A stretch of 58,265 nucleotides of DNA, from positions 1-58,265 of the forward strand of contig NZ_BAFV01000024.1 in NCBI RefSeq assembly GCF_000308515.1. Reading direction: 5' to 3'. Below are positions 9,879-20,218 of the stretch, in pieces (position 1 is the first letter of the stretch; each line of letters begins with the position of its first letter). Below the pieces are notes generated by a model. That model did no database searches and had not been told where the DNA came from. It saw only the letters and a list, made by a program, of their open reading frames with translations. Made by a program: the position numbers and the translations under genes. This stretch comes from Nocardia carnea NBRC 14403. Its GTDB lineage: Bacteria > Actinomycetota > Actinomycetes > Mycobacteriales > Mycobacteriaceae.

Positions 9879-10520
9879 TCAATCCGCGATTCGGGACCGC
9901 AAGGTGGGTACACCCGGCCCGGTGAGTTCGGCGCAGTAGTCGGTGCGGCCGGCCATTGTCATGACCAGCGCCAGGGTGCTGCCCCGGACCTCCGGGCCCG
10001 TACCGATATCGAACGGCCCGTCGGTGGCGACGAGGTGCACACCCTTGCGGACCGTGCGACCGGCCACGGTGAAATCGCGTTCGGCGAAGAACCGGGCGAC
10101 CTCGGTGACCGCGGTGAGCTCCGGGCTCCCGGACAGTCCGAGCGGCCGGCGGATGTCCTGACCGTGCACGACGATCTCACCGAGCCAGGCCGGTGTATGC
10201 CCGGAGGGAGCGGTCGTACTCGTGACCACCGCCCGGAAGCGGGCCAGCGTCTCATCGGGACCTGCCCCGCGATGCTCGCGCATCCGCCGCTGATTGTGCA
10301 GGTCGGGATCGAAACGCGCGCCGGCCATACTGCGGATCCACCGCCACCGGCCGGTACTCGCCGCGGCAGTGAGATGTGCAACGACTTCCTCGACCGTCCA
10401 CTGCCCGCACAATGAGCGGGCGGCCCACTGATCCGGTGTCAACTCGGCGAGTTCCTCGGCCAATGCGGTTCGTTCCCGGTGTATCGCGGCCCAGACCTCG
10501 GCACGCGGCATGTTCTCCAC
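9879..10520 (-). CDS. maleylpyruvate isomerase-family / DinB-like mycothiol-dependent protein
   Basis: About 213 residues from the GTG at 10520; an ATG at 10511 is an alternative start, and neither has an ideal ribosome site. The N-terminal four-helix part matches the MDMPI_N/DinB superfamily: RTALAEELAELTPDQWAARS, then CGQWTVEEVVAHLTAAA with the metal-type histidine, and later GEIVVHGQDIRRPLGL with the second conserved histidine/aspartate region. Members of this group use mycothiol as thiol cofactor or carry a divalent metal. The exact substrate is unknown. The C-terminal third (FDIGTGPEVRGSTLALVMTM) resembles the SCP2-like part of the TIGR03083 family. Confidence 0.82.
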   Translation of the reverse strand: MENMPRAEVWAAIHRERTALAEELAELTPDQWAARSLCGQWTVEEVVAHLTAAASTGRWRWIRSMAGARFDPDLHNQRRMREHRGAGPDETLARFRAVVTSTTAPSGHTPAWLGEIVVHGQDIRRPLGLSGSPELTAVTEVARFFAERDFTVAGRTVRKGVHLVATDGPFDIGTGPEVRGSTLALVMTMAGRTDYCAELTGPGVPTLRSRIAD

Positions 10521-10976
10521 GAGGCATATGCAAGCACGCGTCTATGACATATCGGCGCGGGCGCGCGACGACCCGGACCACCGTGTCTCACGCCAGGACG
10601 TTGCCCGTGCGTGCCATGACGTCGCCCGCCGCCTCCGGTTCCCGGGCGCGTGCCATGCGCTGAACCAGGAACCGTTCGGCGCGGCGCAGTACGGCCCCGC
10701 TGCTCTGCGCCGAGATCAGTTCGGGTATCCGTGCACAGCAGGCGTTCGTCGAGTGAACCGGTTGTGTGCCCGCGAGCATGCACAGTGATTCGGGCTGTGG
10801 CTTTCACCCGCGGGCGGCGATATCGGTATCCGCCGGATCGGGGATCGCGGTGGCGATTGAGCGGACAGGGCCCACCGCCCACGGATTCGGCGTAGGTGGA
10901 TTTCCCGACCGGGCGTCGCCGAGCACACCCAGCCACGGACAGGTGCCCCGCGGGCTCGGGTGGCGGTACCGGAAGG
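10521..10976. other. 456-bp gap without a convincing gene
   Basis: Both strands hold short frames, for example a ~63-codon one on the minus strand at 10588-10779, but none has a ribosome site or recognisable family features. The segment lies between two minus-strand genes (DUF3043 and MDMPI-like). It may be remnant coding DNA; I cannot tell from what. Confidence 0.5.
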
Positions 10977-11645
10977 TCAGATGGCGTCGCCGGGGCCGAC
11001 ACGCGGTTTCGGCGCGCGCATCTTGCGCATCTGCGAGGCGCGCACGAATGCGTACCAGCCCAGCCGGAAACCGGTATCGGTGCTCTTGGGGAAGCGTTCC
11101 CGGACCCGCCGGTTCACGATCCGGCCGAGCAGGAAACCCTCGGCGATCATGAACGCCATCATCACGAGCATGGCCAGAGTGACGATGGACTGCCATGCCG
11201 GGGCGGCGAACATGGACATGATCAGCAGCAGGGCCATCGGCATGAACAGCCCGACCAGATTGCGGCGGGCGTCGACGATATCGCGCACGTACGCGCGCAG
11301 TTCCCCGCGGTCGCGCGGCAGCAGGTACTTGTCCTCGCCGGCGAGCATCCGGGCGCGGCGGTCCTGTGCGGCGGCCCGGCGTTCCGCGGCCGCGGCCTTG
11401 CGATCGGCCTTGTTGCCGCGGGTCTCCTTGCGGCGGGCGCGGGCTTCCTTCGCGGTCATCGGTGGTGGCGCGACGGGGCCGCGGCGGCGGCCCTCGGCTT
11501 CGCGCCGGCTCGGCGTCGGCCGGCCTTTTCCTGCAGTGGGGGTGGCTTTTGCCGGTGCCGCGTCGGCCTCGGTGGCGGTCGCGGCCCGCGAGCTGTCGGC
11601 GGGTACGTCGGTACCGCTGGACTCACCGCGTCGGAACAACTTCAC
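10977..11645 (-). CDS. DUF3043 membrane protein
   Basis: A 222-residue protein of unknown function, ortholog of M. tuberculosis Rv2206 by sequence and position. The N-terminal ~110 residues are charged and disordered, with repeated Lys/Arg/Ala (ARARRKETRGNKADRKAAAA). The DUF3043 core begins at MLAGEDKYLLPRDRGELRAYVRD. Two membrane helices follow (FMPMALLLIMSMFAA and VTLAMLVMMAFMIAEGFLLG), then a basic C-terminus. The GTG start at 11645 is seven bases after TAGCCT (plus-strand aggcta, 11653-11658) with no ribosome site, so the mRNA is probably leaderless. It is divergent from the Fe-S carrier gene, with 250 bp between. Confidence 0.88.
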   Translation of the reverse strand: MKLFRRGESSGTDVPADSSRAATATEADAAPAKATPTAGKGRPTPSRREAEGRRRGPVAPPPMTAKEARARRKETRGNKADRKAAAAERRAAAQDRRARMLAGEDKYLLPRDRGELRAYVRDIVDARRNLVGLFMPMALLLIMSMFAAPAWQSIVTLAMLVMMAFMIAEGFLLGRIVNRRVRERFPKSTDTGFRLGWYAFVRASQMRKMRAPKPRVGPGDAI

Positions 11646-11895
11646 GGTAACCAGGCTAATCGGTCGGCTGACCGGCCCGGAAGCCGGGCGGTTGGCGGGT
11701 GGGAACGGTCACCACCCGGCCCGGTCGTGGCGGTCCTCACGGGCGGTAGGTCCGGATACGATTCGCGAACCGACCCGGGTGCTGTGGCGAGCGGGGCCTT
11801 AGATGGCAAGATGGGGAATAGCAGCCCGTCCGAGGGTGTTGACCCCTGAACCGTGCGCTGTTCACGGACCGACCACGCTGTCCATAGGAGAGTTC

Positions 11896-12252
11896 ATGAC
11901 TGTGCAGAACGAGACCGCCACCGAAACCCATGGCGTGAAGCTGACCGATACGGCCGCGAGTAAGGCAAAGGCGCTGCTCGATCAGGAGGGCCGCGACGAT
12001 CTCGCGCTGCGGATCGCGGTTCAGCCGGGCGGTTGCGCCGGGCTGCGCTACCAGCTCTTCTTCGACGACCGCACCCTCGACGGCGACCTGACCGCCGAAT
12101 TCGGCGGTGTCACACTGACTGTCGACCGGATGAGCGCCCCGTACGTGCAGGATGCCGCCATCGATTTCGTCGACACGATCGAAAAGCAGGGTTTCACCAT
12201 CGACAACCCGAACGCTACCGGTTCCTGCGCCTGCGGCGACTCCTTCAACTGA
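11896..12252 (+). CDS. erpA: HesB/IscA-type iron-sulfur carrier (ErpA-like)
   Basis: A 118-residue A-type Fe-S cluster carrier that delivers clusters to apo-proteins; ortholog of Rv2204c. The three conserved cysteines are present: C47 in GGCAGLRYQLFF, and C111 and C113 in the C-terminal SCACGDSF. The ATG at 11896 is preceded by TAGGAGAG. Its position beside respiratory genes that need Fe-S clusters (the Rieske protein) is conserved in mycobacteria, which is consistent with a role in maturing respiratory enzymes (inference). A promoter must lie in the 250-bp region shared with the DUF3043 gene. Confidence 0.95.
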   Translation: MTVQNETATETHGVKLTDTAASKAKALLDQEGRDDLALRIAVQPGGCAGLRYQLFFDDRTLDGDLTAEFGGVTLTVDRMSAPYVQDAAIDFVDTIEKQGFTIDNPNATGSCACGDSFN

Positions 12253-12454
12253 GTGTGTGCCGCTGCGGCGGCACATGCACCTCGGTCCAAGCGTTCATCC
12301 CGCGATACTCGCGGTTGCGCCGCAACAGCGTGTCGTGGCTTGAACGCGTGGCCGGGCTGTGGACTCCGGCATCGTCAACCCGGATTGCGAGCCGGAATCG
12401 GCTGTTGCCCGTGGGTATCGCAGGATAAACACCGTTTACGACACATAGTCGTAG

Positions 12455-13510
<1,056 letters not shown>

Positions 13511-13564
13511 CCTGTACCGCATGCCGCGCCGGGCTCATAAGGAGAGCGGGTGGCAGTAGTACTC

Positions 13565-13599
13565 CGAAGGCCCCGCTCGTTCATCGAGCGGGGCCTTCG
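13565..13599. terminator. bidirectional terminator between adoK and asnB
   Basis: A perfect 15-bp stem (cgaaggccccgctcg / cgagcggggccttcg) with a 5-base loop (ttcat, 13580-13584), placed between converging adoK and asnB. It is the strongest simple hairpin in the window. Confidence 0.9.
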
Positions 13600-13613
13600 A
13601 TAGGTCGTGCCTG

Positions 13614-15557
13614 CTAGACCTGCACCGGGTAGGTCGGTTCGGCGATCTCCGGTTTGATCCGGTCCTCGACGAAGATCCCGTGCCAGATCATGAACACCAG
13701 CAGCGTCCACAACCGGCGGCTGTGATCGCCGTCCCCGGCGCGGTGTGCGTCGAGCATCGCCATAACGGCCGCCTTGTCGAGCAGGTGGCCGGTCTGCGAT
13801 TCGGTGATCTGCTGCCGGGCCCAGTCGTACAGTTCGGTACCGCGCAGCCAATGCCGCAGCGGGACCGGGAACCCGAGTTTCGCGCGATGCAGTACATGCC
13901 CGGGGACGATGCCCTCGAGCGCCTGCCGCAACGCGTACTTCGTGGTCTCCTTGGTGATCTTCTGCTCCAGCGGGACCTGTTCGGCCACCCGGAACACCTC
14001 GGTGTCCAGGAACGGCACCCGCAGCTCCAGCGAGTTCGCCATGGTCATCTTGTCGGCCTTGACCAGGATATCGCCGCGCAACCAGGTGAACAGGTCGAGA
14101 TGCTGCATCCGCGTCACCGGATCCCAGCCCGCGGACCGTTCGTAGATGTGGGCGGTGACATCCTGGTGGGTCCATTCCGGGCGGAACTCCCGCAGCACCG
14201 ACCGCAGCTGGGCGTCGCTGAAACTACGGGCGTTGCCGTAATAGCGTTGTTCCAGGGTGAGCGATCCACGATGCAGCAGGCTCTTCCCGCGCGTGCCCTC
14301 CGGGATCAGATCGGATACCTTGCCGGCCAGCCGGCGCAGTCCGCCCGGCAGTTTGTCGAACGCGGCCAGCGACAGCGGTTCCCGGTAGATGGTGTAGCCG
14401 CCGAACAGTTCGTCGGCGCCCTCGCCGGACAGCACGACCTTGACGTGCTTCCGGGCCTCCTTGGCCACGAAATACAGCGGCACCAGCGCCGGATCGGCCA
14501 CCGGGTCGTCGAGGTACCAGACGATCTCCGGGATCGCGGCCGCGAACTCGGCGGGAGAGACCACCTTGACGATATGCCGGGCCCCGATCGCGGCGGCGCT
14601 TTCGGCGGCCACATCGACCTCGGAATAACCCTCGCGCTCGAAACCGGTGGTGAAGGTGATGAGGTTCGGGTTGTGCCGCATGGCCAGCGCCGCGATGGCG
14701 GTCGAATCGATACCACCGGACAGGAACGAGCCGACGGTGACGTCGGCGCGCATATGTTTGGCGACCGAATCCTCGAGCGCGGCCGCGATCTCGGAGTACC
14801 GGGCGGCCTCGCTACCCGCCGCGAACGGGCGGATATCGAATTTCGGTACGAAGTAGCGGGTCGTCACCGGCCGTTCGCCGGGCCGCACGACCGCATAACT
14901 CCCCGATTCCAGCCGCCGGATACCGGCATGCAGCGTTTCCGGTTCCGGAACGTACTGCAGCACGGTGTAGTGCTCGAGCGCGCGATGGTCGAGCGATTCG
15001 TCCAGCCCGAGATCGGGGAGCAGCTCCAGCAGGCTCTTCTTCTCGCTGCCGAACGCCGTACCACCGGACCCGGTGGCCAGGAACAGCGGTTTGATACCGA
15101 AGGGGTCGCGGGCCAGGAACAGTTCCCGGCTGCGCGTATCCCAGATCGCGAAGGCGAACATCCCCCGTAACCGGCGCACCGCCTCGGGACCCCAGTAGTG
15201 GAACGCCGCCACGATGGCCTCGCCATCGCCTTCGGTGGCGAACATCGGCCGCTCGCCGAATTCGGCCGCGTGGTCGCGGGCCAGTTCCTCGCGCAGCTCC
15301 AGATAGTTGTAGATCTCGCCGTTGAAGGTGAGCGCATAACGCTCGGGGTCGTCGGCCGGGCCCCAGCGCAGCGGCTGATGCGAATGTTCGATATCGATGA
15401 TCGAGAGCCGGTTGAAGCCGAAGATCAACTGGTCGTCGTGCCAGGTACCGCGCTCATCCGGCCCCCGGTGCCGCACACAGTGCAGGGCGTCGTACACCCG
15501 TTCCACTGTTTCCGGCGCTGCGGTATCGGACGTCAGAAATCCGAGCAGTCCACACAC
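13614..15557 (-). CDS. asnB: asparagine synthetase B (glutamine-hydrolysing)
   Basis: A 647-residue two-domain enzyme. The start was chosen at GTG 15557 because only this gives Met-Cys-Gly-Leu-Leu-Gly-Phe, exposing Cys2 as the nucleophile of the class II glutaminase domain; a longer frame would bury it. The glutaminase domain shows RHRGPDERGTW, FGFNRLSIIDIEHSHQPL and LTFNGEIYNY. The synthetase domain has the PP-loop SFLSGGIDSTAIAALAM and VLSGEGADELFGGY. In mycobacteria and corynebacteria this homolog (AsnB/LtsA) amidates cell-wall diaminopimelate rather than only making asparagine, and it keeps the same place beside ctaC. It is divergent from ctaC across a 338-bp shared promoter region. Confidence 0.95.
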   Translation of the reverse strand: MCGLLGFLTSDTAAPETVERVYDALHCVRHRGPDERGTWHDDQLIFGFNRLSIIDIEHSHQPLRWGPADDPERYALTFNGEIYNYLELREELARDHAAEFGERPMFATEGDGEAIVAAFHYWGPEAVRRLRGMFAFAIWDTRSRELFLARDPFGIKPLFLATGSGGTAFGSEKKSLLELLPDLGLDESLDHRALEHYTVLQYVPEPETLHAGIRRLESGSYAVVRPGERPVTTRYFVPKFDIRPFAAGSEAARYSEIAAALEDSVAKHMRADVTVGSFLSGGIDSTAIAALAMRHNPNLITFTTGFEREGYSEVDVAAESAAAIGARHIVKVVSPAEFAAAIPEIVWYLDDPVADPALVPLYFVAKEARKHVKVVLSGEGADELFGGYTIYREPLSLAAFDKLPGGLRRLAGKVSDLIPEGTRGKSLLHRGSLTLEQRYYGNARSFSDAQLRSVLREFRPEWTHQDVTAHIYERSAGWDPVTRMQHLDLFTWLRGDILVKADKMTMANSLELRVPFLDTEVFRVAEQVPLEQKITKETTKYALRQALEGIVPGHVLHRAKLGFPVPLRHWLRGTELYDWARQQITESQTGHLLDKAAVMAMLDAHRAGDGDHSRRLWTLLVFMIWHGIFVEDRIKPEIAEPTYPVQV

Positions 15558-15895
15558 TGCGGCGCTAACCTCGTTTCCTCTGGTCGGGGGTCCGCGCCGA
15601 GGGATGCGGGCGCGGCGGGCGAAATCTAGTGTCCGAGTATGCCGCACGCCCGGTTTTCCCGTGCGATACACCTCCGTTCTGCGGCTACGCTGTCGCGCGG
15701 AGTGTCGAAGCCGACCCGACGGCGTACCGGGCGCGTGTTTGGTCTACGCTGCGTAGTACTCGGACTGTTCCGGGTGGTGCCGCGTGGTGCGCGGAGCCCC
15801 CGGAAGGCCCGATGAGCTGTTTGTCTGTATCACCGGAGGCGTCCCGCCACCGTGGATGCGATGTCGGAATGTGTGGCGACCAGGAAGGCGTGAGC
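15558..15895. promoter_or_regulatory. divergent promoter region of asnB and ctaC
   Basis: The 338 bp between the two divergent start codons holds no convincing gene. It contains a 13-base palindrome ctacgctgcgtag at 15744-15756, a candidate operator. No textbook -35/-10 pair stood out for ctaC. Confidence 0.5.
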
Positions 15896-16984
15896 GTGGC
15901 GCACAAGGCGAGCGACGAGATCGGGGCACGGCCTGCCCGGCGGCGGGGTAGTGTCCTGCGGCGGGCCGGACTGGCGGTATCCCTCGGGATCACCGCGATG
16001 CTCGTCTCCGGCTGCTCGATCGACAATGTGTGGTTGCGGTTCGGCTGGCCCTCGGGTGTCACCCCGCAGGCGCACCGGATGCGGGAACTGTGGACGTGGT
16101 CGGTCGTGGCCGCCCTGATCATGGGTGTGCTGGTCTGGGGTCTGACCTTCTGGACCATCATCTTCCATCGTAAGAAGAAGGACTCGCCCGAGTTCCCGCG
16201 GCAGACCGGTTACAACGTGCCGCTCGAACTCAGCTACACGGCGATCCCCTTCGTGATCATCGCGGTGCTGTTCTACTTCACCGTGGTCGTGCAGAACTAC
16301 GTGCACGAGAAGGTCGACGATCCCCATGTGGTCGTCGACGTGACCGCCTTCCAGTGGAACTGGAAGTTCGGTTACCGCGAGGTCGACCTGAAGAACGGCT
16401 TCACCCACAACGGTGTCGACACCGTGCGTGAGGACGCCAACCAGGAGCAGTTGCGGGAATACGCCGAGCGGACGAACGAGGACGGCCACGAGCAGCCGGG
16501 CCCCGTGCACGGCCTCCCCGAGAACGACATCCTGTCGTTCCTGCACTACAACAAGATCGAAACGGTCGGTACCAGCACCGAGGTGCCCATCCTGGTGCTG
16601 CCCACCGGCAAGGTGATCGAGTTCCAGCTCGCCGCCGCCGACGTGATCCACGCGTTCTGGGTTCCGGAGTTCCTGTTCAAACGGGACGTGATGCCGAACC
16701 CGAAGGAGAACAACTCCGACAACGTCTTCCAGATCACCGAGATCGATCGTGAGGGCGCGTTCGTGGGCCGTTGCGCGGAGATGTGCGGCACCTTCCACTC
16801 GATGATGAACTTCGAGGTGCGGGCGGTGACTCCCGAGAAGTTCGAGAACTACATCAAGGCCCGGGAATCCGGTATGACCAACGCCGCGGCACTGGAATCC
16901 ATCGGCGAATCGCCGGTGGCCACCTCCACCCAGCCGTTCAACACCGATCGCACGGTCCAAACCGATACCACCGAGAGCAAGTGA
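15896..16984 (+). CDS. ctaC: cytochrome c oxidase subunit II (aa3-type)
   Basis: A 362-residue CuA subunit of the aa3 oxidase. The GTG at 15896 has AGGAAGG at 15882-15888. A lipoprotein signal ends in LVSGC (C40), so the mature protein is lipid-anchored outside. Two membrane helices lie at ~65-90 and ~114-134. The CuA ligands are complete: H252, C293, E295, C297, H301 and M304 (GRCAEMCGTFHSMM). As in other mycolata there is an extra charged stretch (~165-210) in the periplasmic domain; in this group the oxidase docks to bc1 and takes electrons from the QcrC diheme protein. ctaF follows 13 bp downstream. Confidence 0.97.
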   Translation: MAHKASDEIGARPARRRGSVLRRAGLAVSLGITAMLVSGCSIDNVWLRFGWPSGVTPQAHRMRELWTWSVVAALIMGVLVWGLTFWTIIFHRKKKDSPEFPRQTGYNVPLELSYTAIPFVIIAVLFYFTVVVQNYVHEKVDDPHVVVDVTAFQWNWKFGYREVDLKNGFTHNGVDTVREDANQEQLREYAERTNEDGHEQPGPVHGLPENDILSFLHYNKIETVGTSTEVPILVLPTGKVIEFQLAAADVIHAFWVPEFLFKRDVMPNPKENNSDNVFQITEIDREGAFVGRCAEMCGTFHSMMNFEVRAVTPEKFENYIKARESGMTNAAALESIGESPVATSTQPFNTDRTVQTDTTESK

Positions 16985-16997
16985 GGACTGATCTCCG

Positions 16998-17414
16998 ATG
17001 AGGATCGAAGCACGATTGTTCGAACTGCTCACGGTGTTCTTCATCATCGTGGGTGTGATCTACGGCTTCTTCACCGCGCAATCGCGCACCGGTATCGAAT
17101 GGGCGGGGACCACGGCGATCGTCCTGACCGCCGGCCTGTCGCTGATCATCGGCACCTATTTCCGTTTTGTTGCCCGCCGCCTCGACCTGCGGCCCGAGGA
17201 CTACGAGGACGCGGAAATCGCCGACGGCGCGGGCGACCTCGGGTTCTTCTCGCCCGGTAGCCCCTGGCCGATCATGCTCGCCGGCGCCGCCTCGGTCACC
17301 GCCCTGGGCTTCGCCTTCTTCGAGCCCTGGCTGATCGGTACCGGGGTGATCCTGGTCCTCGCCGCCGCCGGCGGCCTGGTCTTCGAGTACTACCTCGGCC
17401 CCGAGAAGCACTGA
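16998..17414 (+). CDS. ctaF: actinobacterial cytochrome c oxidase subunit IV
   Basis: A 138-residue membrane protein with four hydrophobic helices ([57 protein letters not shown] and [19 protein letters not shown]), the layout of actinobacterial subunit IV (Rv2199c). It includes the conserved [19 protein letters not shown] loop. It is a structural subunit of the bc1-aa3 supercomplex. It starts 13 bp after ctaC and is clearly co-transcribed. In M. tuberculosis mmpS3 and Rv2197c follow; here a terminator and accessory DNA follow instead. Confidence 0.95.
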   Translation: MRIEARLFELLTVFFIIVGVIYGFFTAQSRTGIEWAGTTAIVLTAGLSLIIGTYFRFVARRLDLRPEDYEDAEIADGAGDLGFFSPGSPWPIMLAGAASVTALGFAFFEPWLIGTGVILVLAAAGGLVFEYYLGPEKH

Positions 17415-17445
17415 GTTCAGGCGCCACCAACGGCGCAGGAGCGAA

Positions 17446-17479
17446 CGAACCCCGCTGTCCGGACGGACAGCGGGGTTCG
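17446..17479 (+). terminator. strong hairpin terminator after ctaC-ctaF
   Basis: A perfect 15-bp stem (cgaaccccgctgtcc / ggacagcggggttcg) with a 4-base loop, 31 bp after the ctaF stop, followed by tgttgtgtgg. Confidence 0.88.
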
Positions 17480-17883
17480 TGTTGTGTGGTCCTGGCATCC
17501 GAACCGACGGCCGCGGGAGACGGTGGGCCCTCCGAACGATCGACATCTCGCCGCCCGACCGGGCCGGGTCTGCCGCCGATAGAACCACCCCGAATGCCCC
17601 ACCTCTCCCGGGGTGGGGCCCGCCCGGTTCTGGAGCGACGGAGCGGGGGAGCGAAGCGGAGGAGCGCAGGAGTGAAGAACCGGGCCCAACAGGGCCCCAC
17701 CCTCGAGACGCGGAGCGTCTCCAAAATTACAGCCCGCCCCTTCCCGGATGGTCTGCCCGAAGCCCGGCTGCTACGTAGCTGGTCTGCCCGAAACCCGGCT
17801 GCTACATAGCCCCGGTACGGATGGTCGACCCCGAAACCCGTCGCAACAAGCCCGCCGCGCAGCCCCCGACTTCTCCCGAGAAC
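17480..17883. other. gene-free segment with purine-rich stretch
   Basis: About 400 bp downstream of the ctaF terminator with no convincing gene. It includes a repetitive purine-rich run near 17630-17680 (gcgacggagcgggggagcga and similar) and the 31-bp tandem repeat listed separately. It marks the left edge of the accessory segment. Confidence 0.6.
17749..17810. repeat. 31-bp tandem direct repeat, two copies
   Basis: The unit tggtctgcccgaa(g/a)cccggctgctac(g/a)tagc occurs twice head to tail, at 17749-17779 and 17780-17810, with two mismatches. A weaker third match (atggtcgaccccgaaaccc) starts near 17820. It is not part of a recognisable gene. Confidence 0.85.
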
Positions 17884-19161
17884 TCAATCCACCGATTCGT
17901 ACCGGATGCTGTTCTCCGACCGGCAGATCTCCTCGATACCGGTCACGATATCCCGCAGTTGCTCGGAGGGCAGCGCATACGGTCGCAACCGGCAGGTGAA
18001 GGTGATCAGCCCGTGGTCGGCCGCAGGCAGGCTGTGGGCCGCGGATTCGGCGCGCAGATAATCCGACCGCACCCCATAGGTCATGGCGGAGATGACAGTG
18101 AAGCAGCCCGTCCGTTCCCGGTGCCCGTTGAACAGATCGTGCAGACGGTAGAAGACCGATGTGTAGTTCGACAGCGGAGCGAAAACCCCGACCCGGTAGG
18201 CGGGCCCGCGCTCCGATGAGCTGATCACCGTATCGGCGAGATATTCGGCATCGCGCAGCGTCAGCACCTTGGGGGTGAACATCACCGCGCCCGCCGCCGC
18301 GTTGCGGACCGGCATACCGGCCTTGCCGCTGCTGGCCGAGGCGATGGCGCCGAGCGATTTACGGGCCCGGCTCCCGACCTCGCGGCGGGCGCGCAGGGAA
18401 CGCGTGGGCGCGGTGGGGTAGAGGCTCGACCACTGGCCGAATCGGACCGTGCCCAGCTGCACCTGCCCGGCGCCCACCGGGCGGGTCACCTTGAGCGGCG
18501 CGGTATCCACCCAGCGGCCCACCTGCAGGACCGAGTCGCGGGGGGTGGCGATCTCGCTGTAGGCGTAGTCGAGGAAACTGTCGAAATCCAGGAAGCGGTG
18601 CGAATCGGTGGACAGCCAGGTGTTGTCCTTGTCCACCTCGACCGCGTCGAGGGTCAGTGCCGTGATGATGCCCGCCCGGCCGCCCGCACCGAGGATGCGA
18701 TGGAAACGTTCGGTGTGATGGGTGCGCCCGCAGGTACCGATCCGGCCGTCGGTGTCCACGTACTCCAGGTCCACGATCCGGTCGATGAACAACCCGTACC
18801 GGTGCGAGGAGGTGCTGACACCGCCGACCGAGGCGAATCCACCGGCGGTGATCTCGCGATGGTCGCCGACGACCGGTAGGCCCAGTCCGTGCGCGGCCAG
18901 GCGGCGGTCGATATCGGACAGCCGGGCGCCCGCCTGGACCCGTACGGTCCGGCGGCCGAGGTTCAGATCGACGATGGCGTTCATCCGGCGCAGCGAGACC
19001 ACGGCCTGCTGATCCGGCAGAGAGAGGCCGTCGGTGGCGGGATCGCCGCCGTGAACGGTGAGCGGCCTGGCGTGATTCCGGGAATTCCGCACGGTGCGAA
19101 CGACATCCGCGGTGTCGCGAGGCAGGTACTCGGCGGGGGAAACGATGTGCGGCGTGCTCAT
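17884..19161 (-). CDS. FAD-binding PCMH-type oxidoreductase
   Basis: A 425-residue flavoprotein of the FAD/FMN-containing dehydrogenase type. The N-terminal FAD domain has the VRTVRNSRNHARPLTVHGG region, VVSLRRMNAIVDLNLGRRTVRVQAGARL, and AAHGLGLPVVGDHREITAGGFASVGGVSTSSHRYG, which wraps the pyrophosphate. The substrate domain follows. Mycobacterial relatives include DprE1-like and other sugar or sterol oxidases, but the substrate is not readable here. The ATG at 19161 follows TAGCTT (plus-strand aagcta, 19169-19174) by seven bases with no ribosome site, so it is probably leaderless. It stands alone, 277 bp downstream of spo0M on the same strand. Confidence 0.88.
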   Translation of the reverse strand: MSTPHIVSPAEYLPRDTADVVRTVRNSRNHARPLTVHGGDPATDGLSLPDQQAVVSLRRMNAIVDLNLGRRTVRVQAGARLSDIDRRLAAHGLGLPVVGDHREITAGGFASVGGVSTSSHRYGLFIDRIVDLEYVDTDGRIGTCGRTHHTERFHRILGAGGRAGIITALTLDAVEVDKDNTWLSTDSHRFLDFDSFLDYAYSEIATPRDSVLQVGRWVDTAPLKVTRPVGAGQVQLGTVRFGQWSSLYPTAPTRSLRARREVGSRARKSLGAIASASSGKAGMPVRNAAAGAVMFTPKVLTLRDAEYLADTVISSSERGPAYRVGVFAPLSNYTSVFYRLHDLFNGHRERTGCFTVISAMTYGVRSDYLRAESAAHSLPAADHGLITFTCRLRPYALPSEQLRDIVTGIEEICRSENSIRYESVD

Positions 19162-19438
19162 GGCACGAAAGCTAACCACAGCGCGGCGGCCGCGGCGATA
19201 TCGAATCACAGATCTGCTCCCGCCTGCCTGTCGAATGGACCGTGACCTGTGGGTTTACCCCGCTCTCGACCGGGGCGGGGGAACACCGCGGACGATGCCC
19301 GGCCATTCGAGCGATGTCCAGGGGGATTTCGCTGCCGGGACCGGTTCGCGCGAGGTGAGTCTCCCGCGCCCGGGTCGACGGTAGGTGAACGTCTACCGCC
19401 GACCCGGACAACTCCGGTGTACCGGCGTGGCGAATCCG

Positions 19439-20203
19439 TCAGCGGGCCAGCAGATGCAACCGCTGCCCGATCACCTCGACCCAGTTCACCTGTTGGAAGG
19501 TCGCGAAATCGACTCGGATCGCATCCTGTACATCGCGGCCCGGCGCGAACATCATGGCGCGTTTGTCGGCTTCCAGTACGACATACATGCCGTGTGGGTC
19601 GGCGAGGAAGGTCACCTCGAGCTGGTTCAGGCCCGGAAAGCGCGGTGAGGGACCGAATTCGATTTCCTGGAAGAACGGCAGCCGCTGCGGGATCCGGTCC
19701 ACGCGGCCCGCCTCCACATCGGCGTGCCGGAGCCCGAAACCCCACGACTCGACGGCCGCGAGCAGCACATGCTGCGGCGGCAGAGCACCGATACCGATGG
19801 GATCGGTATCGGCGGCATCGAATCCGCCGTCCACATCGACCCGGGTGCGGACCGCCACCGCGGTCCCGTGCAGATGCCGGCCGTTGTAGAAGGTGATCGG
19901 CGTTTCCCACGGCGTGACCAGTTCGAACCGGCCCTCGAGGGGATTCCCGGGCCGCAATTCGAACGGGCCGAATACGGGCAGCTGGGCGAACGCCATATCG
20001 AGCAGCTGCTCCCCGTCGTCGTATTCCCGTTCCGCCCGGGTGATCAGCTCAACCGAGACCCCGTTGATCCGCACTGGCCGATCTTGGCAGCGCATCCGGA
20101 TCACCCCCTGTATCGGCTGCCCCGGCTGCACGCCCGGTGTGAAGAGTTCGGTCTCCACCTCCGTGGAGTTGGTGCCGAGCGCACCCAGCAGAGTTTTGAA
20201 CAT
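19439..20203 (-). CDS. Spo0M-family (arrestin-like) protein
   Basis: A 254-residue protein of the sporulation-control Spo0M family, an arrestin-like beta-sandwich. The start MFKTLLGALGTNSTEVETEL is diagnostic, then PGQPIQGVIRMRCQDRPVRINGVSVELI, a typical arrestin-N strand pattern, and ITFYNGRHLHGTAVAVRTRVDVDGGFDAAD. The C-terminal domain has GLNQLEVTFLADPHGMYVVLEAD. In Bacillus it regulates sporulation entry; its actinobacterial role is unclear. The ATG at 20203 has GGAG nine bases upstream. The TnpB gene ends only 43 bp upstream, so the native promoter may have been displaced. Confidence 0.9.
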   Translation of the reverse strand: MFKTLLGALGTNSTEVETELFTPGVQPGQPIQGVIRMRCQDRPVRINGVSVELITRAEREYDDGEQLLDMAFAQLPVFGPFELRPGNPLEGRFELVTPWETPITFYNGRHLHGTAVAVRTRVDVDGGFDAADTDPIGIGALPPQHVLLAAVESWGFGLRHADVEAGRVDRIPQRLPFFQEIEFGPSPRFPGLNQLEVTFLADPHGMYVVLEADKRAMMFAPGRDVQDAIRVDFATFQQVNWVEVIGQRLHLLAR

Positions 20204-20218
20204 CCGATTCGTCTCCGT

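Noticed and set aside
10588..10779. 63-codon minus-strand frame between DUF3043 and the MDMPI-like gene
   Set aside because: No ribosome site, no recognisable family, composition not clearly coding.
15558..15671. N-terminal extension of asnB
   Set aside because: It would bury the catalytic N-terminal cysteine, which must follow the initiator methionine.
15629..15895. Upstream extension of ctaC
   Set aside because: An open frame exists, but a ribosome site (AGGAAGG) is placed for the GTG at 15896 and a lipoprotein signal starts shortly after it; the extension would hide the signal peptide.
17749..17810. CRISPR-like array
   Set aside because: Two adjacent 31-bp copies without spacers and no cas genes; a simple tandem repeat.
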